In this document: positions 32,768-43,865 of the stretch, one piece after another
Layout: the number at the start of each line of letters is the position of its first letter
Numbering within the stretch: position 1 is the first letter of the stretch
From: Thermophilibacter provencensis
Lineage (GTDB): Bacteria > Actinomycetota > Coriobacteriia > Coriobacteriales > Atopobiaceae
Assembly: GCF_900128445.1 (NCBI RefSeq)
Contig: NZ_LT671417.1
Coordinates: forward strand, 1,660,769 to 1,724,768
Direction: 5' to 3'
Length of the DNA: 64,000 nt
Program-made: the position numbers and the translations under genes
The notes under the pieces: model-generated
What the model was told of the DNA's origin: nothing
Databases searched by the model: none
What the model saw: the letters and a program-made list of their open reading frames with translations, nothing else

Positions 32768-33862
32768 CTACGTCGCCGCTTCGCGTGGGAGCTCGCGCGA
32801 CCCCTCCATGAGGAGGTGGTCGGACCGCCCGGTCCAGGTGAGGCCGTCGATTCGCTCGAGGTCATGCCAGAGGCGCTCGCGCCGCGCCCGCCTCGCCTCC
32901 AGCGCCCCCGGCCTGAGCCGCAGCTCCTCGAGCCCGAGGTCGCGGCGGATGTGCGAGACGAGCCAGTCGAGGTAGTCGGGGTCGTCGTAGTGCTCCTTCT
33001 CGATCTCGTACGGCTTGACGCCGCAGGCGAGCAGCTCGTTGCGACGATTGGTGTCGCGCCCGGCCTGAATCTCGTCGCGATGATAGCCTCCCTGGTAGTC
33101 GAGGGCGCAGCCGCGAAACGGGATGGAGCCCTCCGGCGCGTCCGCTGGAGCGAGCAGCATGATGTCGGGCTTTCTGATGCGCTCGCGCGACGCGGCAAGC
33201 GTCGCATCGGCGCGCTCGACGAGGACCGGGTCGTTGAGCGCCACGACCTCGAGGCCGTACCCGCCGAGGCGCGGGGAGAACTCGAGGCGATGGACCGTCT
33301 TGCTCCCGCGCGGCGACCCGGAGCGCTCCCGCGCGCGTCCGACGGCGCGCCGAAGCTTCGATGCCCCGCGGGGCGTGCTCGCGCGGTCGAGGTAGTCCAG
33401 GATTCGCCTCGTGCTCGTGAGCGGGTCCGATCGCTTGACGAGTCCCTTGCTTGCGCGCGGCTGAATCCCGTAGTGCCCGCAGAGCTCGTCCACGAGGAGA
33501 AGGAGCTCGAGGTCGGTGGCATACTCCGCCATCTGGAGCAGGACGAGCTCCGGCGACGCGCAGTGCACCTCGGGGGAGAGCGAGAAGAACGAGCCGGGCG
33601 GTTGGAGCGCCTGCGTCTGGTGCGCGACGAGCAGCTCGGAGCGATGTCGCGCCGTCGTTCCGGAGACGATGACGTGATAGGGCGGCCGGAGCGCCGAGAG
33701 CGCCTCGACGCGCCCCAGGGCCTCATCGCATCTCCGCAGTTCGGGCATGCGCTCTGGCGGTCGAGCAGACCCTTCTTGCCGGCCCCGCTCTAGGAGTCGC
33801 GGCGCGTTCCAGCAGCGGAGAACCTCGAGTGCAGTGGTATGTGAAAGGCAGATGGTCATCAT
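32768..33862 (-). CDS. AbiEi-like protein with DUF559/Vsr-type nuclease-like C-terminus
   Basis: 364 residues, single gene. The N-terminal part has ICLSHTTALEVLR, then a strand-rich middle with SPEVHCASPELVLLQMA (about 95-111), a pattern seen in AbiEi-type antitoxin/regulator proteins of actinobacteria. The C-terminal part has KPDIMLL near 235, then CALDYQGGYHRDEIQAGRD and NELLACGV, which fits the PD-(D/E)xK Vsr-like/DUF559 layout (acidic strand, D-Y-Q-G, H, D-x-x-R, L-x-x-G). Start ATG 33862 has no clear ribosome site; ATG 33859 is equivalent. Arrays B and C of the palindrome lie on either side. Function is not established; nuclease activity is inference. Confidence 0.55.
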   Translation of the reverse strand: MMTICLSHTTALEVLRCWNAPRLLERGRQEGSARPPERMPELRRCDEALGRVEALSALRPPYHVIVSGTTARHRSELLVAHQTQALQPPGSFFSLSPEVHCASPELVLLQMAEYATDLELLLLVDELCGHYGIQPRASKGLVKRSDPLTSTRRILDYLDRASTPRGASKLRRAVGRARERSGSPRGSKTVHRLEFSPRLGGYGLEVVALNDPVLVERADATLAASRERIRKPDIMLLAPADAPEGSIPFRGCALDYQGGYHRDEIQAGRDTNRRNELLACGVKPYEIEKEHYDDPDYLDWLVSHIRRDLGLEELRLRPGALEARRARRERLWHDLERIDGLTWTGRSDHLLMEGSRELPREAAT

Positions 33863-34081
33863 GCATCGAGCGTAGCGCGCTGCGGGTCGTCCCGGCTGGG
33901 GATTGTGCGAAAGCTCGCCAGCTTGCTGCCGCGAAGCGTGCGCGACGCTGACCAGACCATCCGTTCGCGCAGGTCATACAACTTGACATAAGACGAGGTA
34001 CTCGAAGAAGGCGTGCCGCGGCCGACCGCTCCCGGCCACAGTCCGACCGTCCGCCGCCCGTGCGCCACGAAACACGCTCGG
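33863..34081. other. Spacer between the AbiEi/DUF559-like gene and array C
   Basis: About 220 bp with mixed composition. An isolated TTGACA at 33984-33989 on the plus strand has no matching -10. Short frames here have no start signal or family resemblance. Confidence 0.5.
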
Positions 34082-34514
34082 GTGCTCAGTTGCAGAAATG
34101 AGTACGAAGCGGTGTTCACTTTCGGATTTGCGTGCGGCGCGGTGCGCACATCCGGAAGTGAGTGCCTCCTCAGCGCGCAGCCGGTCGGGTCGGGCGAGAA
34201 GAACCTCGGGTTTTGGTTTGCCCGGCGCCGACGCCGGCCCGAGGCGGCACTCATATCCGGAAGTGCGTGCTGCGTCGTACACAGCTCCGGAAATGAGTAC
34301 CGAGATATGCACAATTCTGGATATGAGTACCACGCTGCGCACAGTTGCGGATGTGCGTGCTGCATTGAATGCGGTTGCGGGCGTGAGTGCCGTGCTGCGG
34401 CGCACTCAGTTCCGGAAATGAGTGCCGTTCCGTGCGCAGTTGCGAAAATGAGTACGGCACGGCACGCAGATGCGGAAGTGAGTCCGCGCCATGAGCAGCT
34501 CCGAATCCGCGCGC
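34082..34514. repeat. Array C of the 24-bp interrupted palindrome, eleven copies plus one degenerate
   Basis: Copies start at 34082, 34112, 34142, 34247, 34277, 34307, 34337, 34367 (weak), 34402, 34432 and 34462, with a decayed copy near 34491. Spacing is 30 bp within groups. The copy at 34402 is nearly a perfect palindrome (GCACTCA outer arm, TTCCGGAA centre, TGAGTGC outer arm). Between copies three and four lies an exact GGCGAGAAGAAC (34193-34204). The array ends about 15 bp before the ftsH terminator. Confidence 0.94.
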
Positions 34515-34528
34515 CGTCCCATGAAGAA

Positions 34529-34578
34529 GCGCCTCCCTCACGCGGCTTCTGCTAAGCAGTGAGCGGTGGGGGAGGCGC
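34529..34578 (-). terminator. ftsH terminator
   Basis: GCGCCTCCCTCAC pairs with GTGGGGGAGGCGC (one wobble); the loop contains a smaller CTGCTAAGCAG hairpin. On the minus strand it is followed by TTCTTC. It is 31 bp after the ftsH stop. Confidence 0.7.
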
Positions 34579-34608
34579 CTCGTGCTTGGTGCTCGCGGAC
34601 AGCGGCCG

Positions 34609-36513
34609 CTACTCGGCGGGCGGCGTCGGCATCTTGGGGGCGAAGCCGTCGTCGCGGGTGAGGATGTTCATGAACTCGTCGCCCGTGATGGTCTCCTTCT
34701 TCTGAAGGTAGTGGGCGATCTCGTGCAGCTTGAAGCGGTTCTCGCGCAGCGTCCTGAGCGCGGTCTGATGCCCCTCCTCTACGAGGCGCTGCACCTCGGC
34801 GTCAATCTCTTGGGCGGTGCCCTCGGAGCACGTGAGCTGCTGGCCTCCGCCGAGGTAGCGGCTCGCGGGCTGGCCGAGCTGGACCATGCCGAACTTGTCC
34901 GACATGCCGTACTGCGTGACCATGGCACGCGCGAGCTGCGTGGCCTTCTCGATGTCGTTGGAGGCGCCGGTGGTCATCTCGCTGAAGATGAGCTCCTCGG
35001 CGGCGCGTCCGCCGCAGAGGACGGCGATCTTGTCCTTGGCCTCCTGCCGCGTGGTGAGGAAGTGCTCGTCCTCCTCGACCTGCATGGTGAAGCCGAGCGC
35101 TCCCGAGGTGCGCGGCACGATGGTGATCTTCGAGACGGGGGCCGAGCCCTTCTGCATCGCCGCAACGATGGCGTGGCCGGTCTCGTGGTAGGAGACGACC
35201 TCCTTCTCGTGCTGCGAGAGAACGGTGGACTTCTTCTTCTCGCCCGCGATGACCACGTCGACGGACTCCAGCAGGTCCTCCTGCGTGACGCGGCTGCGGC
35301 CGAAGCGCACGGCGCGCAGCGCGGCCTCGTTGATGATGTTCGCGAGGTCGGCTCCCGAGGCGCCGGGCGTGGAGCGCGCCACGACGCCGAGGTCGATGCC
35401 CGGCTCCATCTTCACGTCGTTGGCGTGGATCTTGAGGATGGCCTCGCGGCCGACGAGGTCGGGAAGCTCCACCGGGATGCGACGGTCGAAGCGGCCCGGA
35501 CGAAGCAGCGCCTGGTCGAGCGTCTCCGGCCGGTTGGTGGCGGCCAGGACGACGATGCCCTTGTGGTTGTCAAAGCCGTCCATCTCGGAGAGGAGCTGGT
35601 TCAGGGTCTGCTCGCGCTCGTCGTTGGAGCTGAGCGAGGAGTCGCGGCGCTTGCCCACGGCGTCGATCTCGTCGATGAAGACGATGCAGGGGGCCTTCTC
35701 GCTCGCCTGCTTGAAGAGGTCGCGCACCTTGGCGGCGCCGCGGCCGACGAACATCTCGACGAAGGCCGATCCGGCGATCTGGAAAAACGTGACGCCCGCC
35801 TCGCCGGCGACGGCCTTGGCCAGGAGCGTCTTGCCCGTGCCCGGAGGGCCCACGAGCAGCGCGCCGCGGGGGCAGCGGGCGCCGATCTCGTTGTACTTCT
35901 CGGGGTTCTTGAGGAAGCTCACGATCTCCTGGAGGGACTCCTTGGCCTCGTCCTGGCCCGCCACGTCCTTGAACGTGACCCCGGTCTCCTCGCCCTTGAT
36001 CTCCTTGGCGTTGGACTTGCCGAGGCCGCCTCCCATGCCAAAGCCGCCCCCGCCGAAGTTCATCGAGGGGCCGTCGTCGCCCATCGCCTTCTTCATGCGG
36101 CGGTTGAGCCACCAGCCGATGCCGAGGAAGATGAGGATCGGCAGGCCGTAGGAGATGAGCAGCATGAGCCACATGTCCCCGGAGGTGTCCGGGATGTTGG
36201 CGTTGGCGTCGACGTTGTGCTCGTCGAGCCGCTCGATGAGCGTGCTGTCGCCCGGCCACATCGTGGTCTCGTAGATCTTCTCGCTGTCGCCCTCGCCGGT
36301 CGTGAAGGTGAGGGTGTTGTCCCCGGTGTTGAGGTCGACCTTCTTGACCTGGCCCTCGTCGACCATCGTGAGGAACTCGGTGTAGCTCACGTCCTGCACC
36401 TGGCGCGCGGTGAGGTTGGTACCGAGCGTCTGGCTGATCGCGAGGTACGCGATGAGCGCGATCAGGATGTAGAGCAGCATCGAGCGCCGACGCTTGTTCT
36501 CGTTCATGTCCAT
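34609..36513 (-). CDS. ftsH: ATP-dependent zinc metalloprotease FtsH
   Basis: 634 residues. Two membrane helices (about 11-31 and 113-133) flank a periplasmic-side domain; then an AAA+ domain with [19 protein letters not shown] near 221, [12 protein letters not shown] near 275 and the second region of homology ATNRPETLD...GRFDR. The zinc site is HETGH near 439. It degrades misfolded membrane proteins and short-lived regulators. A glycine-rich linker ([14 protein letters not shown]) follows the second helix. ATG 36513 follows GAAGGGTAG; ATG 36507 is an alternative. It stands downstream of no obvious operon partner (hpt/tilS are absent). Confidence 0.97.
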   Translation of the reverse strand: MDMNENKRRRSMLLYILIALIAYLAISQTLGTNLTARQVQDVSYTEFLTMVDEGQVKKVDLNTGDNTLTFTTGEGDSEKIYETTMWPGDSTLIERLDEHNVDANANIPDTSGDMWLMLLISYGLPILIFLGIGWWLNRRMKKAMGDDGPSMNFGGGGFGMGGGLGKSNAKEIKGEETGVTFKDVAGQDEAKESLQEIVSFLKNPEKYNEIGARCPRGALLVGPPGTGKTLLAKAVAGEAGVTFFQIAGSAFVEMFVGRGAAKVRDLFKQASEKAPCIVFIDEIDAVGKRRDSSLSSNDEREQTLNQLLSEMDGFDNHKGIVVLAATNRPETLDQALLRPGRFDRRIPVELPDLVGREAILKIHANDVKMEPGIDLGVVARSTPGASGADLANIINEAALRAVRFGRSRVTQEDLLESVDVVIAGEKKKSTVLSQHEKEVVSYHETGHAIVAAMQKGSAPVSKITIVPRTSGALGFTMQVEEDEHFLTTRQEAKDKIAVLCGGRAAEELIFSEMTTGASNDIEKATQLARAMVTQYGMSDKFGMVQLGQPASRYLGGGQQLTCSEGTAQEIDAEVQRLVEEGHQTALRTLRENRFKLHEIAHYLQKKETITGDEFMNILTRDDGFAPKMPTPPAE

Positions 36514-36661
36514 GAGTTGCGGCTACCCTTCGTGCGTGTTCTTACTTGGGTCTTCTGATACCCAGATTATCAGCCCTTAGTTCCGGAACAGACAATCTCC
36601 CGGTTTGCGCCGCGCCGCACGCACGGGGCCGGGCCCGCGGCCGCCTCTGCCGAAGGTGGCG

Positions 36662-38554
36662 TCAGGCCCGCGCGCCGGCGTGCTCGGGCAGCTCGCCCGT
36701 GCGGTACCCGTCGAGCAGGGCGCGCAGGTCAGAGATCTGCTCGCGGATGTCGGCCCCCGTGTCGGTGTCGTTGATCGTGAGCGGGCGAGGGTTCACCTCG
36801 AAGCGGTCGTCGTCGCTCATGATGTCCGTGTTGAGGTCGAGCACGTCGGCGATCGAGCCGAAGGGGCGGTGCGCCTTGATGCGCATGCCGTGCGGGTCTG
36901 CGATGAGCGTGTATCCCGCGATGCCCGTCGTCTTGTGGTAGGCCTGGCAGAAGCCGCCGTCGATGACTATGAGGTGGCCGCCGGCCCGCACGGCCTTCTC
37001 GCCGTCGGCGGCGTGGACCGGCGTGTGGCCGTTGATGATGTGGCCGCGGTCGGGGTTGACGCCGAACTCCTCGAGGATGCGCCGGCAGACCTCGGGGTTG
37101 TCCGTGAGGGCGTAGTAGGGGTCGCGCGGCTCGGCCCAGGTCGAGCGGTCCTTGAAGTAGGTCCGCTCGAAGGTCTTGACCACGCGGCCGGACAGCGGCG
37201 AGTAGCGCCCGCACCACAGGTACCACATCCAGTCGAGCGAGACCTCGTCGTGCTCGTGCCAGGCGCGCCGGGCGAGGCGGTCCGCGTAGTCGTAGTAGGC
37301 CTTGCCGGCGAGGAGCTGCCCCTGGTGGTTCACGGGGTGGAAGGTCCCGTCCTCGTTCATGGGGACGCATGCGTGGAAGAGCACGTCGTCGTTGTGGACG
37401 AGGTAGGCGCTCCCGCGGTCATAGAGGAAGTTCACGTGCGCCTGCAGCTTGTACGAGGTGCGCACGGCCTCGAGGAGGTTGTCCATGACGCGGACCTCGT
37501 CATCGGAGAGCGCGTAGGGGTCGCTCGGGTCCAGGGTGGGGAAGTCGCTCGAGACGAGCTCGTACTCGCCGTCTCCCACCACGCACACGCCGCGCGCGGG
37601 GTCCACGCGGCCAAGCAGCAGGCGGTCCTCCATGTGCCAGTTGGGATGCCGCGCGATGGTCTGCCCCTCGAGCTTGAAGAGGATGACCGATATGGCCTTC
37701 TCGAGCGGCGTCATGGCGTCGTCCGCCGCGTAGGTGGCCTCGGCGAACAGCGCGAGCTCGCGCAGCGAGACGCCGTAGGCGCTCTCGAGGATCTTGAGCG
37801 AGTCGTAGCGGATGTTGTTGCGGATCACGGCGGCGAGGCACGTGGCCGAGCCCGCGGCGGCGCCCATCCACACGATGTCGTGGTTGCCCCACTGCAGGTC
37901 GACGGAGTGGTACTCCATCAGGCGGTCGAGGATCTTGTCGGCGTGCGCGCCGCGGTCGAAGACGTCCCCCACGAGGTGGAGGTGGTCAACGGCGAGCCGC
38001 TTGATGAGCGAGGCGAGGCTCACGATGAAGTCGTCCGCCGAGCCCGTGTCCACGATCGTGTCAATGATGCGCTGGTGGTAGCGCTGGCGCTGCTCGCCCT
38101 CGCCGGGGGCGGCGTGGAGGAGCTCGTCGATGATGTAGGCGTACTCCACCGGCATGGCCTTGCGGACCTTCGAGCGCGTGTAGGAGTCGGAGAGGTAGCG
38201 CGCCAGGCGCACGAGCCGCATGAGCGTGATGGCGTACCACTCCGCGCTCACGACGCCCGAGGCCTTGAGGCGGCGGAGCTTTCGGTGCGGGTAGTAGATG
38301 AGCGTGCAGAGGTCCGCCTGCTCGTCGTGGGTGAGCTCGAAGCGGAACGTGGCCTGCACGCGCTCGCGGATGACGCCCGAGCAGTTGTTGAGGATGTGCT
38401 TGAAGGCGTCGTACTCGCCGTGGACGTCGGACACGAAGTGCTCGGTGCCCTTGGGCAGGTTGAGGATGGCCTCGAGGTTGATGATCTCCGTGTAGGCGGA
38501 CTGCGCGGTGGGGAACTTCTCAGAGAGCAGCTCGAGGTACTTGCGGTCAGGCAT
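36662..38554 (-). CDS. fbp: Class III fructose-1,6-bisphosphatase
   Basis: 630 residues, close to the Firmicute class III enzyme. It belongs to the calcineurin-like phosphoesterases: HFVSDVHGEYDAFKHIL (about 38-54), GDVFDRGAHADKILD near 195 and LQWGNHDIVWMG near 220 supply metal ligands. Later IINGHTPVHAADGEKAV is also typical. It dephosphorylates fructose 1,6-bisphosphate in gluconeogenesis. ATG 38554 (MPDRKYLELL) follows GAAGGGA; 80 upstream in-frame codons lack a start signal and are excluded. No operon partners. Confidence 0.95.
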   Translation of the reverse strand: MPDRKYLELLSEKFPTAQSAYTEIINLEAILNLPKGTEHFVSDVHGEYDAFKHILNNCSGVIRERVQATFRFELTHDEQADLCTLIYYPHRKLRRLKASGVVSAEWYAITLMRLVRLARYLSDSYTRSKVRKAMPVEYAYIIDELLHAAPGEGEQRQRYHQRIIDTIVDTGSADDFIVSLASLIKRLAVDHLHLVGDVFDRGAHADKILDRLMEYHSVDLQWGNHDIVWMGAAAGSATCLAAVIRNNIRYDSLKILESAYGVSLRELALFAEATYAADDAMTPLEKAISVILFKLEGQTIARHPNWHMEDRLLLGRVDPARGVCVVGDGEYELVSSDFPTLDPSDPYALSDDEVRVMDNLLEAVRTSYKLQAHVNFLYDRGSAYLVHNDDVLFHACVPMNEDGTFHPVNHQGQLLAGKAYYDYADRLARRAWHEHDEVSLDWMWYLWCGRYSPLSGRVVKTFERTYFKDRSTWAEPRDPYYALTDNPEVCRRILEEFGVNPDRGHIINGHTPVHAADGEKAVRAGGHLIVIDGGFCQAYHKTTGIAGYTLIADPHGMRIKAHRPFGSIADVLDLNTDIMSDDDRFEVNPRPLTINDTDTGADIREQISDLRALLDGYRTGELPEHAGARA

Positions 38555-38968
38555 GCGGGGTCCCTTCTCGTCGCGTATCCGTTCCATGGTGTGCCGCCGG
38601 TATCGATTTCGCACCGCACAATTCGGCGAGTAGAACGCGCTTGTAACGCGGGAGACCCAAATGGCCCCCATCTCCGCCATCCGGCGCGAGGGGCGCCCTT
38701 GTCGGGCGCGCGCCGCGGCCGAGCTCGTTTGTAGTGTGGTTTCGAGCGGGTTGGCGAGATACACTACAAACCGTGCAAGCGGTCTAGCAGGCATTTCTCG
38801 AGATTATGTTTTGTAGTGTATTTGTGCGGGCGCCGAGAAAGTACACTACAAAACGAGCGCGTGGCGTCTGGAGCCCGTTTCCTCGGCGCTCCGGGCCCCG
38901 GCCTCCTGGCGGCGCCCGGGGCATCGCGACGTCCGCATTTCGCGACCGCGCTCCGCGGCGGTGCCAGA
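38555..38968. other. fbp-ileS intergenic region
   Basis: About 410 bp with no gene. It contains the fbp upstream region and the pair of GTAGTGT palindromes at 38727-38854, followed by GC-rich DNA up to the ileS promoter. Confidence 0.6.
38727..38854. repeat. Two palindromic GTAGTGT/ACACTAC boxes
   Basis: Box 1 (38727-38771) has 11-bp arms GTTTGTAGTGT and ACACTACAAAC, 23 bp apart. Box 2 (38808-38854) has 13-bp arms GTTTTGTAGTGTA and its exact complement, 21 bp apart. They share the arm sequence but not the centre and are separated by 36 bp. They look like paired regulator sites or a small repeat family. Confidence 0.85.
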
Positions 38969-38977
38969 CGTGCTACC
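38969..38977 (+). promoter_or_regulatory. Extended -10 promoter of the T-box-ileS operon
   Basis: TGCTACCAT (hexamer TACCAT 38972-38977). Transcription would start near 38984, just before the T-box stem I. Confidence 0.6.
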
Positions 38978-38985
38978 ATGCTGCA

Positions 38986-39256
38986 ACAGGCGTTGACGGG
39001 GAGAGTACCCGGGGGCGCGCGGCCAAGAGAGAGCGGGGACGGTGGGATCCCGCGGCCGCGTCCCGGCGAAGATCACCCCTGAGCCGCGGCCCCAAAGCAT
39101 GGCGAGAGGGAAGCTCTTCTCGCCGCGCGAGTAGGCGTCGCCGGAGTGGCCGCCGACACAGGCCAGCCGAGTACGGCGGACATCCGCTCGCTGGGTGGTT
39201 CACAAGCGAAGTCGCGTGCGCGCTTCGTCCCAGCAGGAGGGACGGGCGCGTTTTTT
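38986..39256 (+). ncRNA. T-box riboswitch (isoleucine) in the ileS leader
   Basis: Stem I landmarks are present: GGGGAGAGTACC at about 38995, AGAGAGAGCGGGGACGGTGGGA, then GAAGATCACCCCTGAGCC with the likely specifier ATC at 39072-39074 (isoleucine). The T-box loop is represented by GGGTGGTTCAC (about 39193-39203), where TGGT would read the tRNA 3' end. A terminator hairpin (39219-39231 with 39239-39250) ends in TTTTTT at 39251-39256. Uncharged tRNA-Ile would switch off termination and raise ileS expression. Confidence 0.88.
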
Positions 39257-39272
39257 CGTGCCCGAGGGCGAC

Positions 39273-39298
39273 GTGCAAAGGGGGCGGCCCCCTTGCAC
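39273..39298. repeat. GTGCAA hairpin, copy 1
   Basis: GTGCAAAGGGGG pairs with CCCCCTTGCAC around a 3-bp GCG/CGG centre. It lies between the T-box terminator and ileS. Same family as 39305, 42682 and 61062. Confidence 0.8.
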
Positions 39299-39304
39299 AG
39301 AGAG

Positions 39305-39333
39305 CGTGCAAAAGGGACTGTCCCCTTTGCACG
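39305..39333. repeat. GTGCAA hairpin, copy 2
   Basis: CGTGCAAA and TTTGCACG arms with an AGGGA/TCCCC inner part. It ends 1 bp before the GAAGGAGG ribosome site of ileS, so the folded RNA would sit against the site. Confidence 0.85.
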
Positions 39334-39346
39334 GAAGGAGGATAGC

Positions 39347-42178
<2,832 letters not shown>

Positions 42179-42181
42179 GAC

Positions 42182-42682
42182 TTGGCCGGCCCCGACGCCA
42201 CGAGCCCCGCCCGCGTGCGGCGGCTGGCGCTCTTCGCGCTGGTTGCCGCCGCGATCGTCGCGCTCGACCAGCTGAGCAAGGTCGCCGCGCGCTCAGCGCT
42301 CGTCCCCGGCGAGCCCGTGACGCTCGTCCCGGGCGTGATGGACCTGAGCCTCGTCTACAACACGGGCGCCGCCTTCTCGCTCGGCGAGGGCGGCGGCCCC
42401 CTCTTCGTCGTGCTCGCCGCCGCGATACTCGTCGCGGGGCTCGTGGTCGCGTGGCGGCGCGCCGACGTGCCGCTGCCGCTCCTGCTCGCCGTCGCCGCCG
42501 TCGCGGGCGGCGGCGTGGGCAACGCGATCGACCGCGTGGCGCTCGGGGCCGTCACGGACTTCTTCAAGACGACGTTCGTCGACTTCGCCGTCTTCAACGT
42601 CGCCGACATCTTCGTGACCTGCGGCGTCGTGCTCGCCGTCGTCCTGTACTGGCGCTGGGACCTCGCCCGCGAGCGTGCCTAG
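42182..42682 (+). CDS. lspA: Lipoprotein signal peptidase (signal peptidase II)
   Basis: 166 residues with four membrane helices. Catalytic aspartates are in GNAIDRV near residue 117 and FNVADIF near 139; the conserved NTGAAFSL is near 60. It cleaves prolipoprotein signal peptides after lipidation. Start is TTG 42182, 3 bp after ileS, an order common in actinobacteria. A GTGCAAA hairpin starts at the stop codon. Confidence 0.95.
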   Translation: MAGPDATSPARVRRLALFALVAAAIVALDQLSKVAARSALVPGEPVTLVPGVMDLSLVYNTGAAFSLGEGGGPLFVVLAAAILVAGLVVAWRRADVPLPLLLAVAAVAGGGVGNAIDRVALGAVTDFFKTTFVDFAVFNVADIFVTCGVVLAVVLYWRWDLARERA

Positions 42683-42712
42683 CGTGCAAAGGGGACAGGC
42701 ACTTTTGCACGC
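42682..42712. repeat. GTGCAA hairpin, copy 3
   Basis: GCGTGCAAA and TTTGCACGC are perfect 9-bp arms enclosing GGGGACAGGCACT. It starts at the last base of the lspA stop codon and probably serves as the 3' end structure of the operon. Confidence 0.88.
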
Positions 42713-42742
42713 CTCGCGCGCCGCGTGCCGCCGGGCCGGCCG

Positions 42743-42751
42743 TGCTACGAT
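42743..42751 (+). promoter_or_regulatory. Extended -10 promoter of rluD
   Basis: TGCTACGAT (hexamer TACGAT 42746-42751), 43 bp before the rluD ATG. Confidence 0.55.
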
Positions 42752-42794
42752 GGCCTGCCAGGAAGAACCCCGCCCGTAGAGAGGAGCCCCGCCC

Positions 42795-43823
42795 ATGCCG
42801 CAGCGCATCGTGAACCTGCTCGTGGGGCCGGAGTCGGACGGCATGCGGCTCGACGCGTTTCTCGCCACGGGCGACGGCATGCCCTCGCGCTCGGCGTGCG
42901 CCCGGCTGGTGGAGGAGGGCGCCGTCACCATCAACGAGACGCCCGCCACCTCGAAGTCCGAGAAGGTCCTTCTCGGCGACCGCGTGCGCGCGACCCTCGA
43001 CGAGCCCGAGCCCGAGCTCGCGAGCGGCCTGCTCGCCCCCAACCCCTACATCCCGCTCGACATCCGCTTCGAGGACGATCACCTCATCGTGCTCTCGAAG
43101 CAGGCTGGGCTCGTCTGCCACCCGAGCCCCGGCCACGTCGACGACACGCTCGCCAACGCGCTCGTGGCGCACTGCGGCTACGCGCGCCTCGGCATGCTCC
43201 AGGGCGAGGAGCGCCCGGGCATCGTGCACCGCCTGGACATGGACACCTCGGGCCTCATGGTCGCCGCGAAGGACGACGTCACGCAGAGGGCCCTGCAGGA
43301 CCTCATCCGCCTGCGCGTCCTCGACCGCCGCTACGTCACGCTCACGCACGGCTACGTGGCGCACGACGAGGGGACCGTCGTCACCGGCATCGCCCGCTCC
43401 ACGCGCGACCGCATCCGCATGGCGGTCTCGGACGCGCCCGGCGCCCGCGAGGCCATCACCACCTTCCGCGTGCTCGAGCGCTTCGAGGCGGGGCGGCGCG
43501 ACGAGGGGTACACGCTCATGGAGTGCCACCTCTACACCGGGCGCACGCACCAGATTCGCGTGCACATGCGCCATATCGGCCACGCCCTCGTGGGCGACCC
43601 GCTCTACGGGCGCGGCGACGCCCGGCTGAACCTCGGGCTCTCGCGGCAGTTCCTCCACTCGTGGAGCATCGCCTTCGACCACCCGGCGACGGGGGAGCGC
43701 ATCAAGATCGCCGACCGTCTGCCGGACGACCTTCTCGCTATACTAGAGGGGCTGAGAGAGCGCTCGATGGGCCGGACCGCGGCGGGGGATGAGATCTGCC
43801 CCGCGCTCGGCGCCGGGGCGTAA
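42795..43823 (+). CDS. rluD: RluA/RluD-family 23S rRNA pseudouridine synthase
   Basis: 342 residues. An S4 RNA-binding domain (about 15-75) precedes the synthase domain. The catalytic aspartate is in IVHRLDMDTSGLMVAAK near 145-161; further motifs are YVTLTHGYV, GRTHQIRVHMRHIGHALVGDP near 242. The family makes pseudouridines in the helix 69 region of 23S rRNA; exact target within RluA-type enzymes is not certain. ATG 42795 follows GAGAGGAG. lspA upstream is its common neighbour. Confidence 0.92.
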   Translation: MPQRIVNLLVGPESDGMRLDAFLATGDGMPSRSACARLVEEGAVTINETPATSKSEKVLLGDRVRATLDEPEPELASGLLAPNPYIPLDIRFEDDHLIVLSKQAGLVCHPSPGHVDDTLANALVAHCGYARLGMLQGEERPGIVHRLDMDTSGLMVAAKDDVTQRALQDLIRLRVLDRRYVTLTHGYVAHDEGTVVTGIARSTRDRIRMAVSDAPGAREAITTFRVLERFEAGRRDEGYTLMECHLYTGRTHQIRVHMRHIGHALVGDPLYGRGDARLNLGLSRQFLHSWSIAFDHPATGERIKIADRLPDDLLAILEGLRERSMGRTAAGDEICPALGAGA

Positions 43824-43865
43824 GGACGCGAGAAGGACCGCGAGCAGACCGCGAGGGGTGTCGCC

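Noticed and set aside
33859-34365. Minus-strand frame overlapping array C and the AbiEi/DUF559 promoter region
   Set aside because: Most of it is array sequence and the remainder matches no family that I recognise; no start signal.
13166-34514. CRISPR arrays
   Set aside because: The spacing is regular, but the constant part is 24 bp with 6-bp GC-rich linkers, copies are variable, and no cas genes are present. CRISPR spacers are about 30 bp and repeats are near-identical.
36821-36990. Possible tRNA or rRNA genes
   Set aside because: I looked for the GGTTCGAATC-type T-arm and rRNA signatures through the window and found none, here or elsewhere.
38555-38794. 80-residue N-terminal extension of fbp
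   Set aside because: No family member has it, and no ribosome site is present; it also crosses the GTAGTGT box region.
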